From: Solirubrobacter sp963724195
GTDB lineage: Bacteria; Actinomycetota; Thermoleophilia; Solirubrobacterales; Solirubrobacteraceae
DNA length: 64,000 nt
Assembly: GCA_963724195.1 (NCBI GenBank)
Contig: CAVRTQ010000007.1
Span: 62,001-126,000 of the forward strand
Direction of reading: 5' to 3'
In this document: positions 44,206-51,882 of the stretch, one piece after another
How positions within the stretch are numbered: the first letter of the stretch is position 1
Layout: every line of letters begins with the position of its first letter
The notes under the pieces: model-generated
Told to the model about the DNA's origin: nothing
Databases searched by the model: none
Seen by the model: the letters and a program-made list of their open reading frames with translations, nothing else
Translations under genes and position numbers: made by a program

Positions 44206-45308
44206 AGCCGGCGGGCCGCCTCGTCGATGACGGGGAGGCGCTTGCAGAACGCGAAGCGCAGGTAGGGGGCGAGCCGCTGCGGGTCCGCGCTGAACACCGA
44301 CGTGGGGATGGCGACGACGCCCGCCTTGTACGGCAGCTCGCGCGCGAACTCGACCGCGTTCGTCCCGACGTCCACGTTGGCGAAGTACGTGCCCTGCGGG
44401 CGGGCCACCGTGAAGTGGCTGAAGGCGTCGCACAGGTGGTCGCGCTTGGCCTGCAGCTCCGCCGCGAACGCCTCGTACCAGCCGGTGTCGAGCCGGAGCG
44501 CGGCCGCCCCGGCGTGCTGGAACGGCGTCGCGCCCGCGAAGGTCAGAAACTGCTTGGCCGCCCGGACCGCGGCGACGAGCGGTTGCGGCCCCGTCGCCCA
44601 GCCCACCTTCCAGCCCGTGACGCTGAACGTCTTGCCGAGGGAGGAGATGGAGAGCGTGCGCTCCGCCATGCCGGGCAGCGTCGAGAGCGGGATGTGCTCG
44701 AGCCCGTCGAACACCAGGTGCTCGTAGACCTCATCCGTGATCGCGATCAGGTCATGCTCGATCACGAGGTCCGCGATCCGCTGCAGCTCCTCGCGGCTGA
44801 ACACGCGCCCGGTCGGGTTGTGCGGCGAGTTGACGATGATCACCCGCGCCTTCGGCGGCACGACGAAGTCCTCGAACGTGAACTCCGGCGGTTGCAGCGG
44901 GATCGGCACGAAGCGCGCGCCGGCCATCGCCGTGGCCGCGGGATACGAGTCGTAGTACGGATCGAACGCGAGCACGTCCTCGCCCGGCTCGCACAGCCCG
45001 AGAATGGCGGCCGCGATCGCCTCCGTCGCACCCATCGTCACCTGCACCTCGCTGGCCGGGTCGAGCTCGATCCCGTAGAACCGCCGCTGGTGCTCGGCGA
45101 TCGCCTCGCGCAGCGCCGGCACCCCGGGCAGCGGTGCGTACTGGTTGCGCCCGGTGCGGATCGCCGCCTGCGCCGCTTCGAGCACCGCCTGCGGCCCGTC
45201 CTCGTCCGGGAACCCCTGCCCGAGGTTGATCGCGCCGGTCTTCTCGGCCAGCGCGGACATCTCGGTGAAGATCGTGGTGCCGAAGTTGGCCAGGCGCGAA
45301 GCGATCAC
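44187..45308 (-). CDS. Class I/II PLP aminotransferase
   Basis: 373 residues. INLGQGFPDEDGP (about 27-39), NQYAPLPGVPALREAIAEH, VNSPHNPTGRVF, and the PLP lysine in SSLGKTFSVTGWKVGW (about 223-238). Closest in pattern to kynurenine/glutamine aminotransferases and DapC/YbdL-type enzymes (fold type I, gamma subgroup). Exact substrate uncertain. ATG start; upstream lies the palindrome-rich gap. Confidence 0.92.
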   Translation of the reverse strand: MIASRLANFGTTIFTEMSALAEKTGAINLGQGFPDEDGPQAVLEAAQAAIRTGRNQYAPLPGVPALREAIAEHQRRFYGIELDPASEVQVTMGATEAIAAAILGLCEPGEDVLAFDPYYDSYPAATAMAGARFVPIPLQPPEFTFEDFVVPPKARVIIVNSPHNPTGRVFSREELQRIADLVIEHDLIAITDEVYEHLVFDGLEHIPLSTLPGMAERTLSISSLGKTFSVTGWKVGWATGPQPLVAAVRAAKQFLTFAGATPFQHAGAAALRLDTGWYEAFAAELQAKRDHLCDAFSHFTVARPQGTYFANVDVGTNAVEFARELPYKAGVVAIPTSVFSADPQRLAPYLRFAFCKRLPVIDEAARRLHALES

Positions 45309-45393
45309 GGCGCGAACCGTATACGGCGGCGTGGCGTTCCGCTCGGATCGCCGTGGCGTTGTTCGCCGCGCCCGGGTAGCTCCGCGGCGTCGC

Positions 45394-45759
45394 GGTTGTC
45401 AAGGGCGATCGCTTCGCGACGGCCTTCGGCCGGTCCTGACGGACTCGCGGTTGACAACCACGCCACCGCTCCGCTGACGGCCCACTGAGGAGCCGGCTCC
45501 GCCGGTCTGCCCGGGCGCGGGCGGGAGCGTCTCGTCCGCGGGTGCGCGCGCCACGCGAGCGCTCGATTGGTCAACCAGCGGTTGACCAGTCATCACTCGC
45601 GTGGCAGTCGACCACCGTATGCGGAGTCAACTGACCAATGGCTCGCGGAGAAACGCCTCCGCCCGGGCCCGGGCGCATCGGGTGCAACCGGCCCACCCGC
45701 TCAAGAGCGCGCCCGCCCCGACGGATCAAGCGACTCGCACGCGAAGCGCGAGTTGCTTG
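45394..45759. repeat. Cluster of nested palindromes in a 507-bp noncoding gap
   Basis: Between the aminotransferase and the matrixin gene (45309-45815). Elements: GGTTGTCAA/TTGACAACC (45394-45402 and 45451-45459). A nested pair has outer arms GCCACGCGAG/CTCGCGTGGC (45550-45559, 45596-45605) enclosing TGGTCAACC-agc-GGTTGACCA (45568-45588). A 12-bp stem with one mismatch pairs 45727-45738 with 45748-45759. The motif GCGGTTG followed by T, A or C and then C occurs at about 45392, 45447, 45579 and 45804. No gene was recognised here. Confidence 0.7.
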
Positions 45760-45815
45760 ACGCGGCGGCCGTGGGTGTGCTCGCCGTTCACGCCGTAGGC
45801 GCTCGCGGTTGCCGT

Positions 45816-46460
45816 TCAGCGACAGCGCGGGTCGCGCGTCGCCGCGGCGCCGCCGTACAGCCCCGCCGCGACGTCCACGTCGGCGGGCGCGGGCACACAG
45901 GCCAGCTCCGACAGCGTCGGCCGGGTCGCGGCCAGTGAGGGCGCGCAGCGGGTGTCGAACGCGCGCGGCGACATCACCGAGCAGTCGTGACCGTCGCGGT
46001 GGTGCAGGCCGAGCACGTGGCCGAGCTCGTGGGCGGCCACCCACACGGACAGGGGACGCGGGTCGCCGCCGAGGTTGCCGCGCATGATGATCTCGCCCGT
46101 GCCGTCGCTGGGGCGGCCGATCGACGTGCTGTAGCCGAGGCAGTCACGGCCGCACAGCTCGCGCAGGCGCTTGTCGTCGGTGCGGACGATCACGTCGGCG
46201 TTCTCGTCGGAGCGGACGATGCGGATGGTGACGTTCGCGCCCGAGTCGGTCCAGCGCTGGGCGGCGGTGATCATGGTGTCGGTCATGCCGCTCGCGTCGT
46301 AGACGTTCACGACGCCTTGCGGCCAGCGAGGGTCGCTGGTGCCCGCCACCGCGGGGAACACGCGCGGGGCGAGGAGGAAGGTGAGGATCGCGGCCACGCC
46401 GACGAGCGCCAACACGGGCGCACGACGAGACCGCCCTGATCTGGACGTAAATGCTCGCAC
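45816..46460 (-). CDS. Matrixin-like secreted zinc metalloprotease
   Basis: 214 residues. N-terminal TM or signal anchor (about 14-35), then a short metzincin catalytic domain with AAHELGHVLGLHHRDGHDCSVM: HEXXHXXGXXH zinc site and the Met-turn SVM. Upstream GEIIMRGNL and NVYDASGMTDTMITAAQRWTDSG fit the matrixin N-lobe. GTG start at 46460. No propeptide cysteine switch seen. Substrate unknown. Confidence 0.87.
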   Translation of the reverse strand: MRAFTSRSGRSRRAPVLALVGVAAILTFLLAPRVFPAVAGTSDPRWPQGVVNVYDASGMTDTMITAAQRWTDSGANVTIRIVRSDENADVIVRTDDKRLRELCGRDCLGYSTSIGRPSDGTGEIIMRGNLGGDPRPLSVWVAAHELGHVLGLHHRDGHDCSVMSPRAFDTRCAPSLAATRPTLSELACVPAPADVDVAAGLYGGAAATRDPRCR

Positions 46461-46561
46461 GAGGATTGAAGTGCGGGCGGCCCCGTTTTCGGGAAAGAGA
46501 AGTTGCGGCGTTGTTCACGCCGGGAGGCCTCCGCCACTATTAATGGTTGCCCAGCGGCCCT

Positions 46562-47242
46562 TCAGTCAAACCGGAGGGTGTGGAGCGAGACGTCCTTGCC
46601 GGGCTCGGTGGTGTGCTCGAAATCCTGCAGGAAGTGCTGGGCTCCGGCGCGATTCGGGTCGGCGATGATGAGCCGTCCACCCGGCGCAACCAGGCGCGGA
46701 AACAGCGTCTTCGCGGCTTCGGCGTTGGCGCGGGTGTAGAGGACGTCGGCGGCCAGCACGAGGTCGAACGGACCGCGCGCCACGAGCGCGTCTCCGTGGG
46801 TTGACCAGTCCACCACCGCGACCTCGCCGAGCACGTCGTTCAGGGCCAGCACGTGGGCCGCGAACGCCACCGCGTCGGTCGCGCCGTCCGTGGCCAACAC
46901 GTCCGCACCCGCCCGCGCGGCCATCACGCTCGGGAGCGCCAGCCCGCAGCCGAGTTCGAGCACGGTCGTCCCGGCCGGCGGCGGGTCGTCGTACAGCGCG
47001 CCTGCCAGTCCGACGCCTGACGGCCACGGCCGCGCCCAGTACGGAACCGGACGCCCGGCACCGCCCTCCTCGTGGCGCAGCTGCTCCCAGCTGGATGGGC
47101 AGACGAAGTACGCCTGCCCCACCCGGCGCACGGCGATGTCGAGCAGTGCGGGCGGGAGCTCGGACACGGGCACCTCCCGCAAGGCGGCGAGCTGCTCCGC
47201 GAGTGAGGTGCGGAGGGCGATGAGCGGATCGGTAATTGGCAC
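46562..47242 (-). CDS. Class I SAM-dependent methyltransferase
   Basis: About 226 residues. SAM motif I VLELGCGLALPSVMAARAGADVLATDGA, then DLVLAADVLYTRANAEAA and PGGRLIIADPNR, as in the lysine methyltransferase 16/ETFB-KMT-like family. The full frame begins at an ATG (47260) that overlaps the divergent cysM start. I prefer GTG 47242 (or 47245), which leaves the cysM promoter free. Confidence 0.85.
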   Translation of the reverse strand: MPITDPLIALRTSLAEQLAALREVPVSELPPALLDIAVRRVGQAYFVCPSSWEQLRHEEGGAGRPVPYWARPWPSGVGLAGALYDDPPPAGTTVLELGCGLALPSVMAARAGADVLATDGATDAVAFAAHVLALNDVLGEVAVVDWSTHGDALVARGPFDLVLAADVLYTRANAEAAKTLFPRLVAPGGRLIIADPNRAGAQHFLQDFEHTTEPGKDVSLHTLRFD

Positions 47243-47248
47243 TACACT
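47243..47248 (+). promoter_or_regulatory. -10 element of cysM
   Basis: TACACT, 10 nt before ATG 47259; same hexamer as before the DUF59 gene at 926. Implies a leaderless or near-leaderless cysM transcript. Confidence 0.5.
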
Positions 47249-47258
47249 TCCTGAAGTC

Positions 47259-48230
47259 ATGGCCCAGGAACTGCGGAACCGTCCCTGCGGGGGGCGCTAC
47301 GGCGACATTGTGCAGGCGATCGGCAACACGCCGCTCGTCGAGCTCAAGCGACTCTCGCCGAAGCCGGGCGTCCGCCTGTGGGCCAAGATGGAGTCCCTCA
47401 ACCCGACGGGCTCGGTCAAGGACCGCGTCGCGCGGTCGCTGATCGAAGACGCCGAGGAGAAGGGTGCCATCCGCCCCGGTCAGACGATCCTCGAGCCGAC
47501 CTCGGGCAACACCGGCATCTCACTGGCCATGATCTGCTCGCGCAAGGGCTACAAGCTCAAGGTCGTGATGCCCGACAACGTGACCCCCGAGCGCACGCAG
47601 CTGCTGCGGATGTACGGCGCGGAGATCGTCTACTCGCCGGGCAACCTCGGTTCCAACGGCGCGGTGGAGCTCGCGCTGCAGATGGCCTCTGAGGACTCCT
47701 CGTACTACATGCCGTACCAGTACGGCAACGAGGCGAACCCGCGCGCGCACTACAACGGGACGGGCGTCGAGATCCTCGAGGAGCTCGACAACGACGTGGC
47801 CGCGTTCGTCGCCGGCCTCGGCACCGGCGGGACGTTGATGGGCGTCGGGCGCCGGCTGCGCGAAGAGCTCGGCGACGCGGTGAAGATCGTCGCCGCCGAG
47901 CCGATGCAGGGCGAACCCGTCCAGGGCCTGCGCTCGCTCGACGACGGCTTCATCCCGCCGATCATCGACCTCAGCCTGCTGGACCGGAAGATCTTCGTCA
48001 CCAACCGCGACGCGATCGTCTGGACGAAGAAGCTGCTCGACGAGGAGGGCATCTTCGCCGGCGTCTCGACGGGCGCGATCGCTTCGATCGCGGTCCGCAT
48101 CGCCAAGGAGATGGACGAGGGCAACATCGTCTTCATCGTCTGCGACGACGGCTCGAAGTACCTGTCCTCGGGCCTCTACACGACGCCCGTCGACGAGCTC
48201 GAGAACCTGGACTCGACGGTCTGGTGGTAA
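47259..48230 (+). CDS. cysM: Cysteine synthase, CysM-like (sulfur-carrier dependent)
   Basis: 323 residues. PLP enzyme with GNTPLVELKRLSPKPGVRLWAKMESLNPTGSVKDRVA (PLP lysine in SVKDR), the TSGNTGISLA loop and GLGTGGTLMGVGRRL. The pattern VRLWAKMESLNPTGSVKDR and the extended C-terminus ending DSTVWW resemble mycobacterial CysM, which uses O-phosphoserine and the thiocarboxylate of CysO; a C-terminal tail gates that active site. A CysO and a JAMM protease are encoded in this window. OASS-type CysK is the alternative. Confidence 0.9.
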   Translation: MAQELRNRPCGGRYGDIVQAIGNTPLVELKRLSPKPGVRLWAKMESLNPTGSVKDRVARSLIEDAEEKGAIRPGQTILEPTSGNTGISLAMICSRKGYKLKVVMPDNVTPERTQLLRMYGAEIVYSPGNLGSNGAVELALQMASEDSSYYMPYQYGNEANPRAHYNGTGVEILEELDNDVAAFVAGLGTGGTLMGVGRRLREELGDAVKIVAAEPMQGEPVQGLRSLDDGFIPPIIDLSLLDRKIFVTNRDAIVWTKKLLDEEGIFAGVSTGAIASIAVRIAKEMDEGNIVFIVCDDGSKYLSSGLYTTPVDELENLDSTVWW

Positions 48231-48661
48231 CGCGCCGCGCCGCTCTGCTGGGCGCCGGCACGTTGCTCCTCGCGGGGTGCGGGCCGTCCGAAGAGCAGGA
48301 AGTCAACGCGACCCAGGTGTGGGGCGAGCAGCTGCGCGCCTCGCAACGCGCACTCGCGGCCTACCCGCCCGGGATTCCGCCGCGCGCCAAGGCGTCGGCG
48401 CGCGTGGACCGGCTGGAGGCGCTCGCCGGCGCGGCCGGCGCGACCGCCACGGCGACGCCGGGTCTCGAGGCGGCGCTGAACGCCGAGCGCGTCGCCCTCC
48501 AGACGCACGTCGCCGCGGTCGGCCAGCTCGGGGACCGCGAGTCGCGCGCGATCCTCGGCGACCTGATCGCCGGCACCGCCGAGGCCGTCTCCGCGCTGCG
48601 CCTGCTGATGGACGAGCCGGCGATCGTCGACGCCTTCCCCGGCCAGAGGAACCGCCCGTGA
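48224..48661 (+). CDS. Putative Tat-exported lipoprotein
   Basis: 145 residues. N-terminus MVTRRAALLGAGTLLLAGCG combines a twin arginine with a lipobox (LAGC). The remainder is helical, Ala-rich, with two long helices. GTG start overlaps the cysM stop region, and its TGA overlaps the next GTG. Probably partners the following ferritin-like protein. Confidence 0.75.
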   Translation: MVTRRAALLGAGTLLLAGCGPSEEQEVNATQVWGEQLRASQRALAAYPPGIPPRAKASARVDRLEALAGAAGATATATPGLEAALNAERVALQTHVAAVGQLGDRESRAILGDLIAGTAEAVSALRLLMDEPAIVDAFPGQRNRP

Positions 48662-49137
48662 ATCGACGTCAGCTCCTGCTCGCGGGGGCCGCGACGGCGG
48701 TCACCATTCGAGCCACTCCCGCGCTCGCCGCCGCGGACGAGGGTGACCTCCTGCTCGGCCTGTGGCGCCGCGAGAAGGGCCTCGCCCTCGCCTACGGGCA
48801 GCAGGTCCACACGCACCCGGAGCTGTTCGGCCCCGCGCGCCGGCACGCCCACGATCACGCCGCCGCGTTGGCCACCGAGCTCGCCGCGGTGGGCCTGGGG
48901 ACGCCGGACGCGCCGTGGACGCCCAACGACATCGACGCCGCCGCCCAGCGCCTCGCCGCGGCCAAGCCCGCCGACGCGCTCGCCGAAGCGGCGCTCGTCG
49001 AGGAGGGCATGCTCGAGGTCTACAAGACCGCGCTGCTCGCGCTCCCGGACGCGAAGATCGCGATGACGGCCGCGACGATCCTGGCGTCACATGCACAGCA
49101 CCTTTTCCTCTTCCGCGACGCCGCCAAGGTACCCTAG
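48658..49137 (+). CDS. DUF4439 ferritin-like exported protein
   Basis: 159 residues. Signal MNRRQLLLAGAATAVTIRATPALA with a twin arginine, then a four-helix ferritin-like domain (EGDLLLGLWRREKGLALAYGQQV, RRHAHDHAAALATEL, EAALVEEGMLEVYKTALL, ASHAQHLFLFRDAA). Conserved Glu/His positions suggest a ferritin-like fold but not a clear di-iron set. Directly upstream of tatA. Confidence 0.78.
   Translation: MNRRQLLLAGAATAVTIRATPALAAADEGDLLLGLWRREKGLALAYGQQVHTHPELFGPARRHAHDHAAALATELAAVGLGTPDAPWTPNDIDAAAQRLAAAKPADALAEAALVEEGMLEVYKTALLALPDAKIAMTAATILASHAQHLFLFRDAAKVP
49130..49135 (+). promoter_or_regulatory. -10 element of tatA
   Basis: TACCCT ends 6 nt before ATG 49142 and overlaps the end of the upstream gene, suggesting an independent leaderless tatA transcript. 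Confidence 0.4.
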
Positions 49138-49141
49138 GTTC

Positions 49142-49348
49142 ATGCCGTTCGCAGGCAACATCGGAATTGGCGAGCTCGCCATCGTTCTGGTCATCGCGCT
49201 GATCGTCATCGGTCCCAAGAAGCTGCCGGACGCCGCCCGCGCCCTGGGCCGCGGGATGAGGGAGTTCAAGACGTCGATCGCCGGCGCCACCAGCAGCCGG
49301 CATGAAGACGACGAGGACTTCGACGCTCCGCTCACCCGGACGAAGTAG
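49142..49348 (+). CDS. tatA: Twin-arginine translocase subunit TatA
   Basis: 68 residues: short N-terminus, TM IGELAIVLVIALIVIGPKKLP with the conserved G-P-K-K-L-P hinge, amphipathic helix DAARALGRGMREFKTSI, acidic tail. Pore-forming component of Tat export. Starts at ATG 49142; TACCCT upstream. tatC is not in the window. Confidence 0.93.
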   Translation: MPFAGNIGIGELAIVLVIALIVIGPKKLPDAARALGRGMREFKTSIAGATSSRHEDDEDFDAPLTRTK

Positions 49349-49350
49349 CC

Positions 49351-49767
49351 CTGCGGATCTCGCGACAGCTCCTCGACGGCATCGTCGAGCACGCGCGCGC
49401 TGAAGCGCCCAAGGAGTGCTGCGGCATGATCGGCAGCCGCGAGGGCGAGGTGGTCGCGGTCCATCGCGCGCGCAACGCCGCCAACAGCGCGCTGAAGTAC
49501 GTGATGGACCCGAAGGAGCAGCTGAAGATCTACACCGCGATCGAGGACGCGGGCCTGGATCTCGGCGCCATCTACCACTCGCATACGCGGTCGGACCCGA
49601 TCCCGTCGCAGACGGACGTGAACCTGGCCAAGTACGGGGACGACCAGCCGAAGTTCCCCGGCACGCTGTACCTGATCGTCGGCGTCGCGGGCAGCGAACC
49701 GGACATCCGGCTGTGGTCCATCGTCGGCAACGACTACGAGCAGGTCGAGTTCGAGGTCACGGAGTGA
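49351..49767 (+). CDS. mec: JAMM/MPN+ metalloprotease (Mec-like CysO peptidase); start codon unclear
   Basis: About 139 residues. JAMM zinc motif: the catalytic Glu in PKECCGMIG, then IYHSHTRSDPIPSQTDV (HSH, then D). Mec removes cysteine from CysO-Cys and trims carrier tails. The N-terminus ISRQLLDGIVEHARAEAPKECCG is in frame but has no ATG, GTG or TTG before ATG 49426, which would lose the Glu. CTG 49351 or GTA 49345, next to the tatA stop, are the only candidates, or an indel hides the start. TGA overlaps the next GTG. Confidence 0.85.
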   Translation: MRISRQLLDGIVEHARAEAPKECCGMIGSREGEVVAVHRARNAANSALKYVMDPKEQLKIYTAIEDAGLDLGAIYHSHTRSDPIPSQTDVNLAKYGDDQPKFPGTLYLIVGVAGSEPDIRLWSIVGNDYEQVEFEVTE

Positions 49768-50351
49768 TCTGGCTGCTCGTGTGCCCCGTGTGCGACGCCG
49801 CGCACGAGCCACACGAGCGGTTCTGCGCCGACTGCGGCGTCCCCCTGACGTTCGTGAAGGACACCACCTCGGAGTCCACGCGCCGCGCGCGCAAGGTCAA
49901 GCCTGGGTACGCCGACGGGCCCCTCGTGCGCGTCGCCACGGCCCGCCATCAGGCTGAGGCGGAGATGATCCAGAACCTGCTGCTCGAGGAGGGCGTCCCG
50001 TCGCTGGCGCGCCGCACGGGCGGCTTCGACGTGCCGGACTTCCTCGCCGCCGGCCCGCGCGACATCGTCGTCGCCGCCTCCGCCGAGGAGACCGCTCGGG
50101 AGATCCTCGGCGACCGCCGCGAGGATGAGCCGACACTGGCGCCGCACCGGCACCCCACGTGGATTCGCGCGCTAGCGGTGACGCTGTCGGTGCTCACGCT
50201 CGCGGCGTTCGCGAGCAGTGTCCTGCTGCCCTTCACCTCAGCCGGCCCAGGTGAGAGCGCCACGCCTCCTCGGTGTGGCGCAGGGAGCGCGGGAAGGCCA
50301 CTTCCAGCGCGCGGATCGGCCCGTCCGGGTGCGGGCCCCGGGCGAGCGTGA
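49764..50351 (+). CDS. Zinc-ribbon and DUF2007 domain protein
   Basis: 195 residues. N-terminal zinc ribbon (CPVCDAAHEPHERFCADCG), then a DUF2007-like domain (LVRVATARHQAEAEMIQNLLLEEGVPSLARR, PRDIVVAASAEETAREIL) and a TM (about 135-152). The last 35 residues overlap the convergent gene and look noncoding, so a frameshift near 50240 may have extended the frame. GTG start coupled to the JAMM gene. Confidence 0.75.
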   Translation: MIWLLVCPVCDAAHEPHERFCADCGVPLTFVKDTTSESTRRARKVKPGYADGPLVRVATARHQAEAEMIQNLLLEEGVPSLARRTGGFDVPDFLAAGPRDIVVAASAEETAREILGDRREDEPTLAPHRHPTWIRALAVTLSVLTLAAFASSVLLPFTSAGPGESATPPRCGAGSAGRPLPARGSARPGAGPGRA

Positions 50352-50977
50352 CGCAGGCGCGGTCGCCCTCCTCCCGCGCGAGCAGGTCGAAGATCGTGCC
50401 GCCGAGCAGCATCGCGTCGGTGCGCGAGGGAGGGAACGCGGGCTTGGGCCCTTCCCGCAGCCGGCGTGCGACCGCCGGGCGCACGTGGCGCGTCTGCCCG
50501 CTCAGCCACTGCGCGGCCCCCTCGACGAGCCAGGCCCAGCGTGACCAGCGCGCGATCCGGCCGGGCGTGGCGGGTGGCGGCAGCTTCGGGATGGCTCGCG
50601 GCCACGTAGCGGCGCGAGAGCAGCGCGGCGGGCGCGAGCATCAGCATCTCGAGCGAACCCTCCACGTTCGAGGCCCGATGGGCGAGCAGCCGCGGGCACA
50701 GCACGTGGATCTCCCGCTGGCCCGCCCACCCCACGACATAGCGGCGGGCCGCAGGGGCCGTCAGGCGGCGCGCCAGGGGCACCCAGGGCTGTGCGGCGTC
50801 CAGCTGGGCGAGGGAGGAGTGCAGCACCACCTCGAGCTCCCCGACGTCCGCCTGAAAGCGCTGCTCGAGCCGCGTACGGGCGAGCTCGAGCTGGGTGAGC
50901 ACCCGTTCGGCATCCGCCGTGTCGCGCACGTCGTGGCGCGCCACGAACGTCTCTGAAGGCGTGTCCACCCAACCCAT
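50233..50977 (-). CDS. Hypothetical protein, frameshifted
   Basis: About 247 residues after repair. First piece MGWVDTPSETFVARHD with RTRLEQRFQADVGELEVVLHSSLAQLDAA and RRYVVGWAGQREIHVL; second piece WLVEGAAQWLSGQTRHVRPAVARRLREGP with TIFDLLAREEGDRACVTL. The layout resembles peptidase-MA-like proteins but no HEXXH is seen. Removing one C near 50580 joins the frames. Function unknown. Confidence 0.65.
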
Positions 50978-51038
50978 CGACGCCCTATCGTGGCAGCCCG
51001 CTGCAGCCCGGCGGTCAGAACCCGCCGGGGCTCAGCGT

Positions 51039-51671
51039 CTAGGCGTAGGCGGGGGCGCCGTTGGCTTCGGCGATGCCCGCGATCTCCTGGGAGACGCGGT
51101 CGAACTCCTCGTCGGAGAGCACCGGGGTGCCCTCGAACGGGAGGTCACGGGTGATCTCCAACCACGAGCGGCATCCGCCGTAGTCGTCACGCACCCGTAC
51201 CGTCACCGGCCGCGGAATGCGGTAGGTGCGCAGCAACAGGACGTGGAGCGGGTGGCGGCGCTTCCACGCCAGGCGCTTCTCGGCGTAGTCGGACGTCCAG
51301 ACATGGAACGGCGTCAGCCCGTCCAGCGCACGACGATCGGAGATCGTCCAAGCGCCGGCGACTTCGGCCCAGGCACGAATGCGCACCCGGTCCGGCTGCG
51401 GGATTCCGCCGTCCATCGTGAGGGCCCGGGCAGGCGGATCGCCCTCGGGCCACACCCCCTCTTCAAGGGCGCGTCGCAACTCCGGCTGGTGCGACTCGCG
51501 CACCAGGTCGTTGCGCTGGTGGTCGAACGTCGGGTAAAGGAAGAACCGGTCGTGTTCGAGGGCAAAGTGCTTGCCCGCTTCACGGATGCCGCCCTTGCGA
51601 AGCGTGAGCAATTGCTCACCTTCGGCGAGAGCGCGCACGGTGACGGCCCATTCCTTGAAAGCGATCGGCAT
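51039..51671 (-). CDS. DUF1802 family protein
   Basis: 210 residues. MPIAFKEWAVTVRALAEGEQLLTLRKGGIRE is the diagnostic N-terminus, followed by FFLYPTFDHQR. The C-terminal half has TPFHVWTSDYAEKRLAWKRRHPLHVLLLRTYRI. Start set at M of MPIAF; a longer frame exists but adds unrelated residues. Function unknown. Confidence 0.82.
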   Translation of the reverse strand: MPIAFKEWAVTVRALAEGEQLLTLRKGGIREAGKHFALEHDRFFLYPTFDHQRNDLVRESHQPELRRALEEGVWPEGDPPARALTMDGGIPQPDRVRIRAWAEVAGAWTISDRRALDGLTPFHVWTSDYAEKRLAWKRRHPLHVLLLRTYRIPRPVTVRVRDDYGGCRSWLEITRDLPFEGTPVLSDEEFDRVSQEIAGIAEANGAPAYA

Positions 51672-51776
51672 AAAGATGGGTGGAAGAAGTGAGTAGGTCC
51701 TACGAGTTCCCCTGCACAGCGAGCGTGCGCGACGACCCTGCCCGAAGCTGCACCACGGAAACCTCCCGTAAGGCGC

Positions 51777-51846
51777 CACATACTATGCACAAGCGCCCAA
51801 GATCACAAAACATCCCTGCAAAATGCCGGGTTTTTCGTAGTATGTG
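51777..51846. promoter_or_regulatory. AT-rich inverted repeat upstream of DUF1802
   Basis: CACATACTA (51777-51785) and TAGTATGTG (51838-51846), perfect 9-bp arms, 52 nt apart, enclosing a second imperfect pair (GCCCAAGATCACA against TGTGCGATTTTTGGGC). AT content is far above the surroundings. Probably regulatory for the DUF1802 gene; the binding factor is unknown. Confidence 0.4.
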
Positions 51847-51882
51847 CGATTTTTGGGCATAGAGCGCAAACGCGCCACGTTG

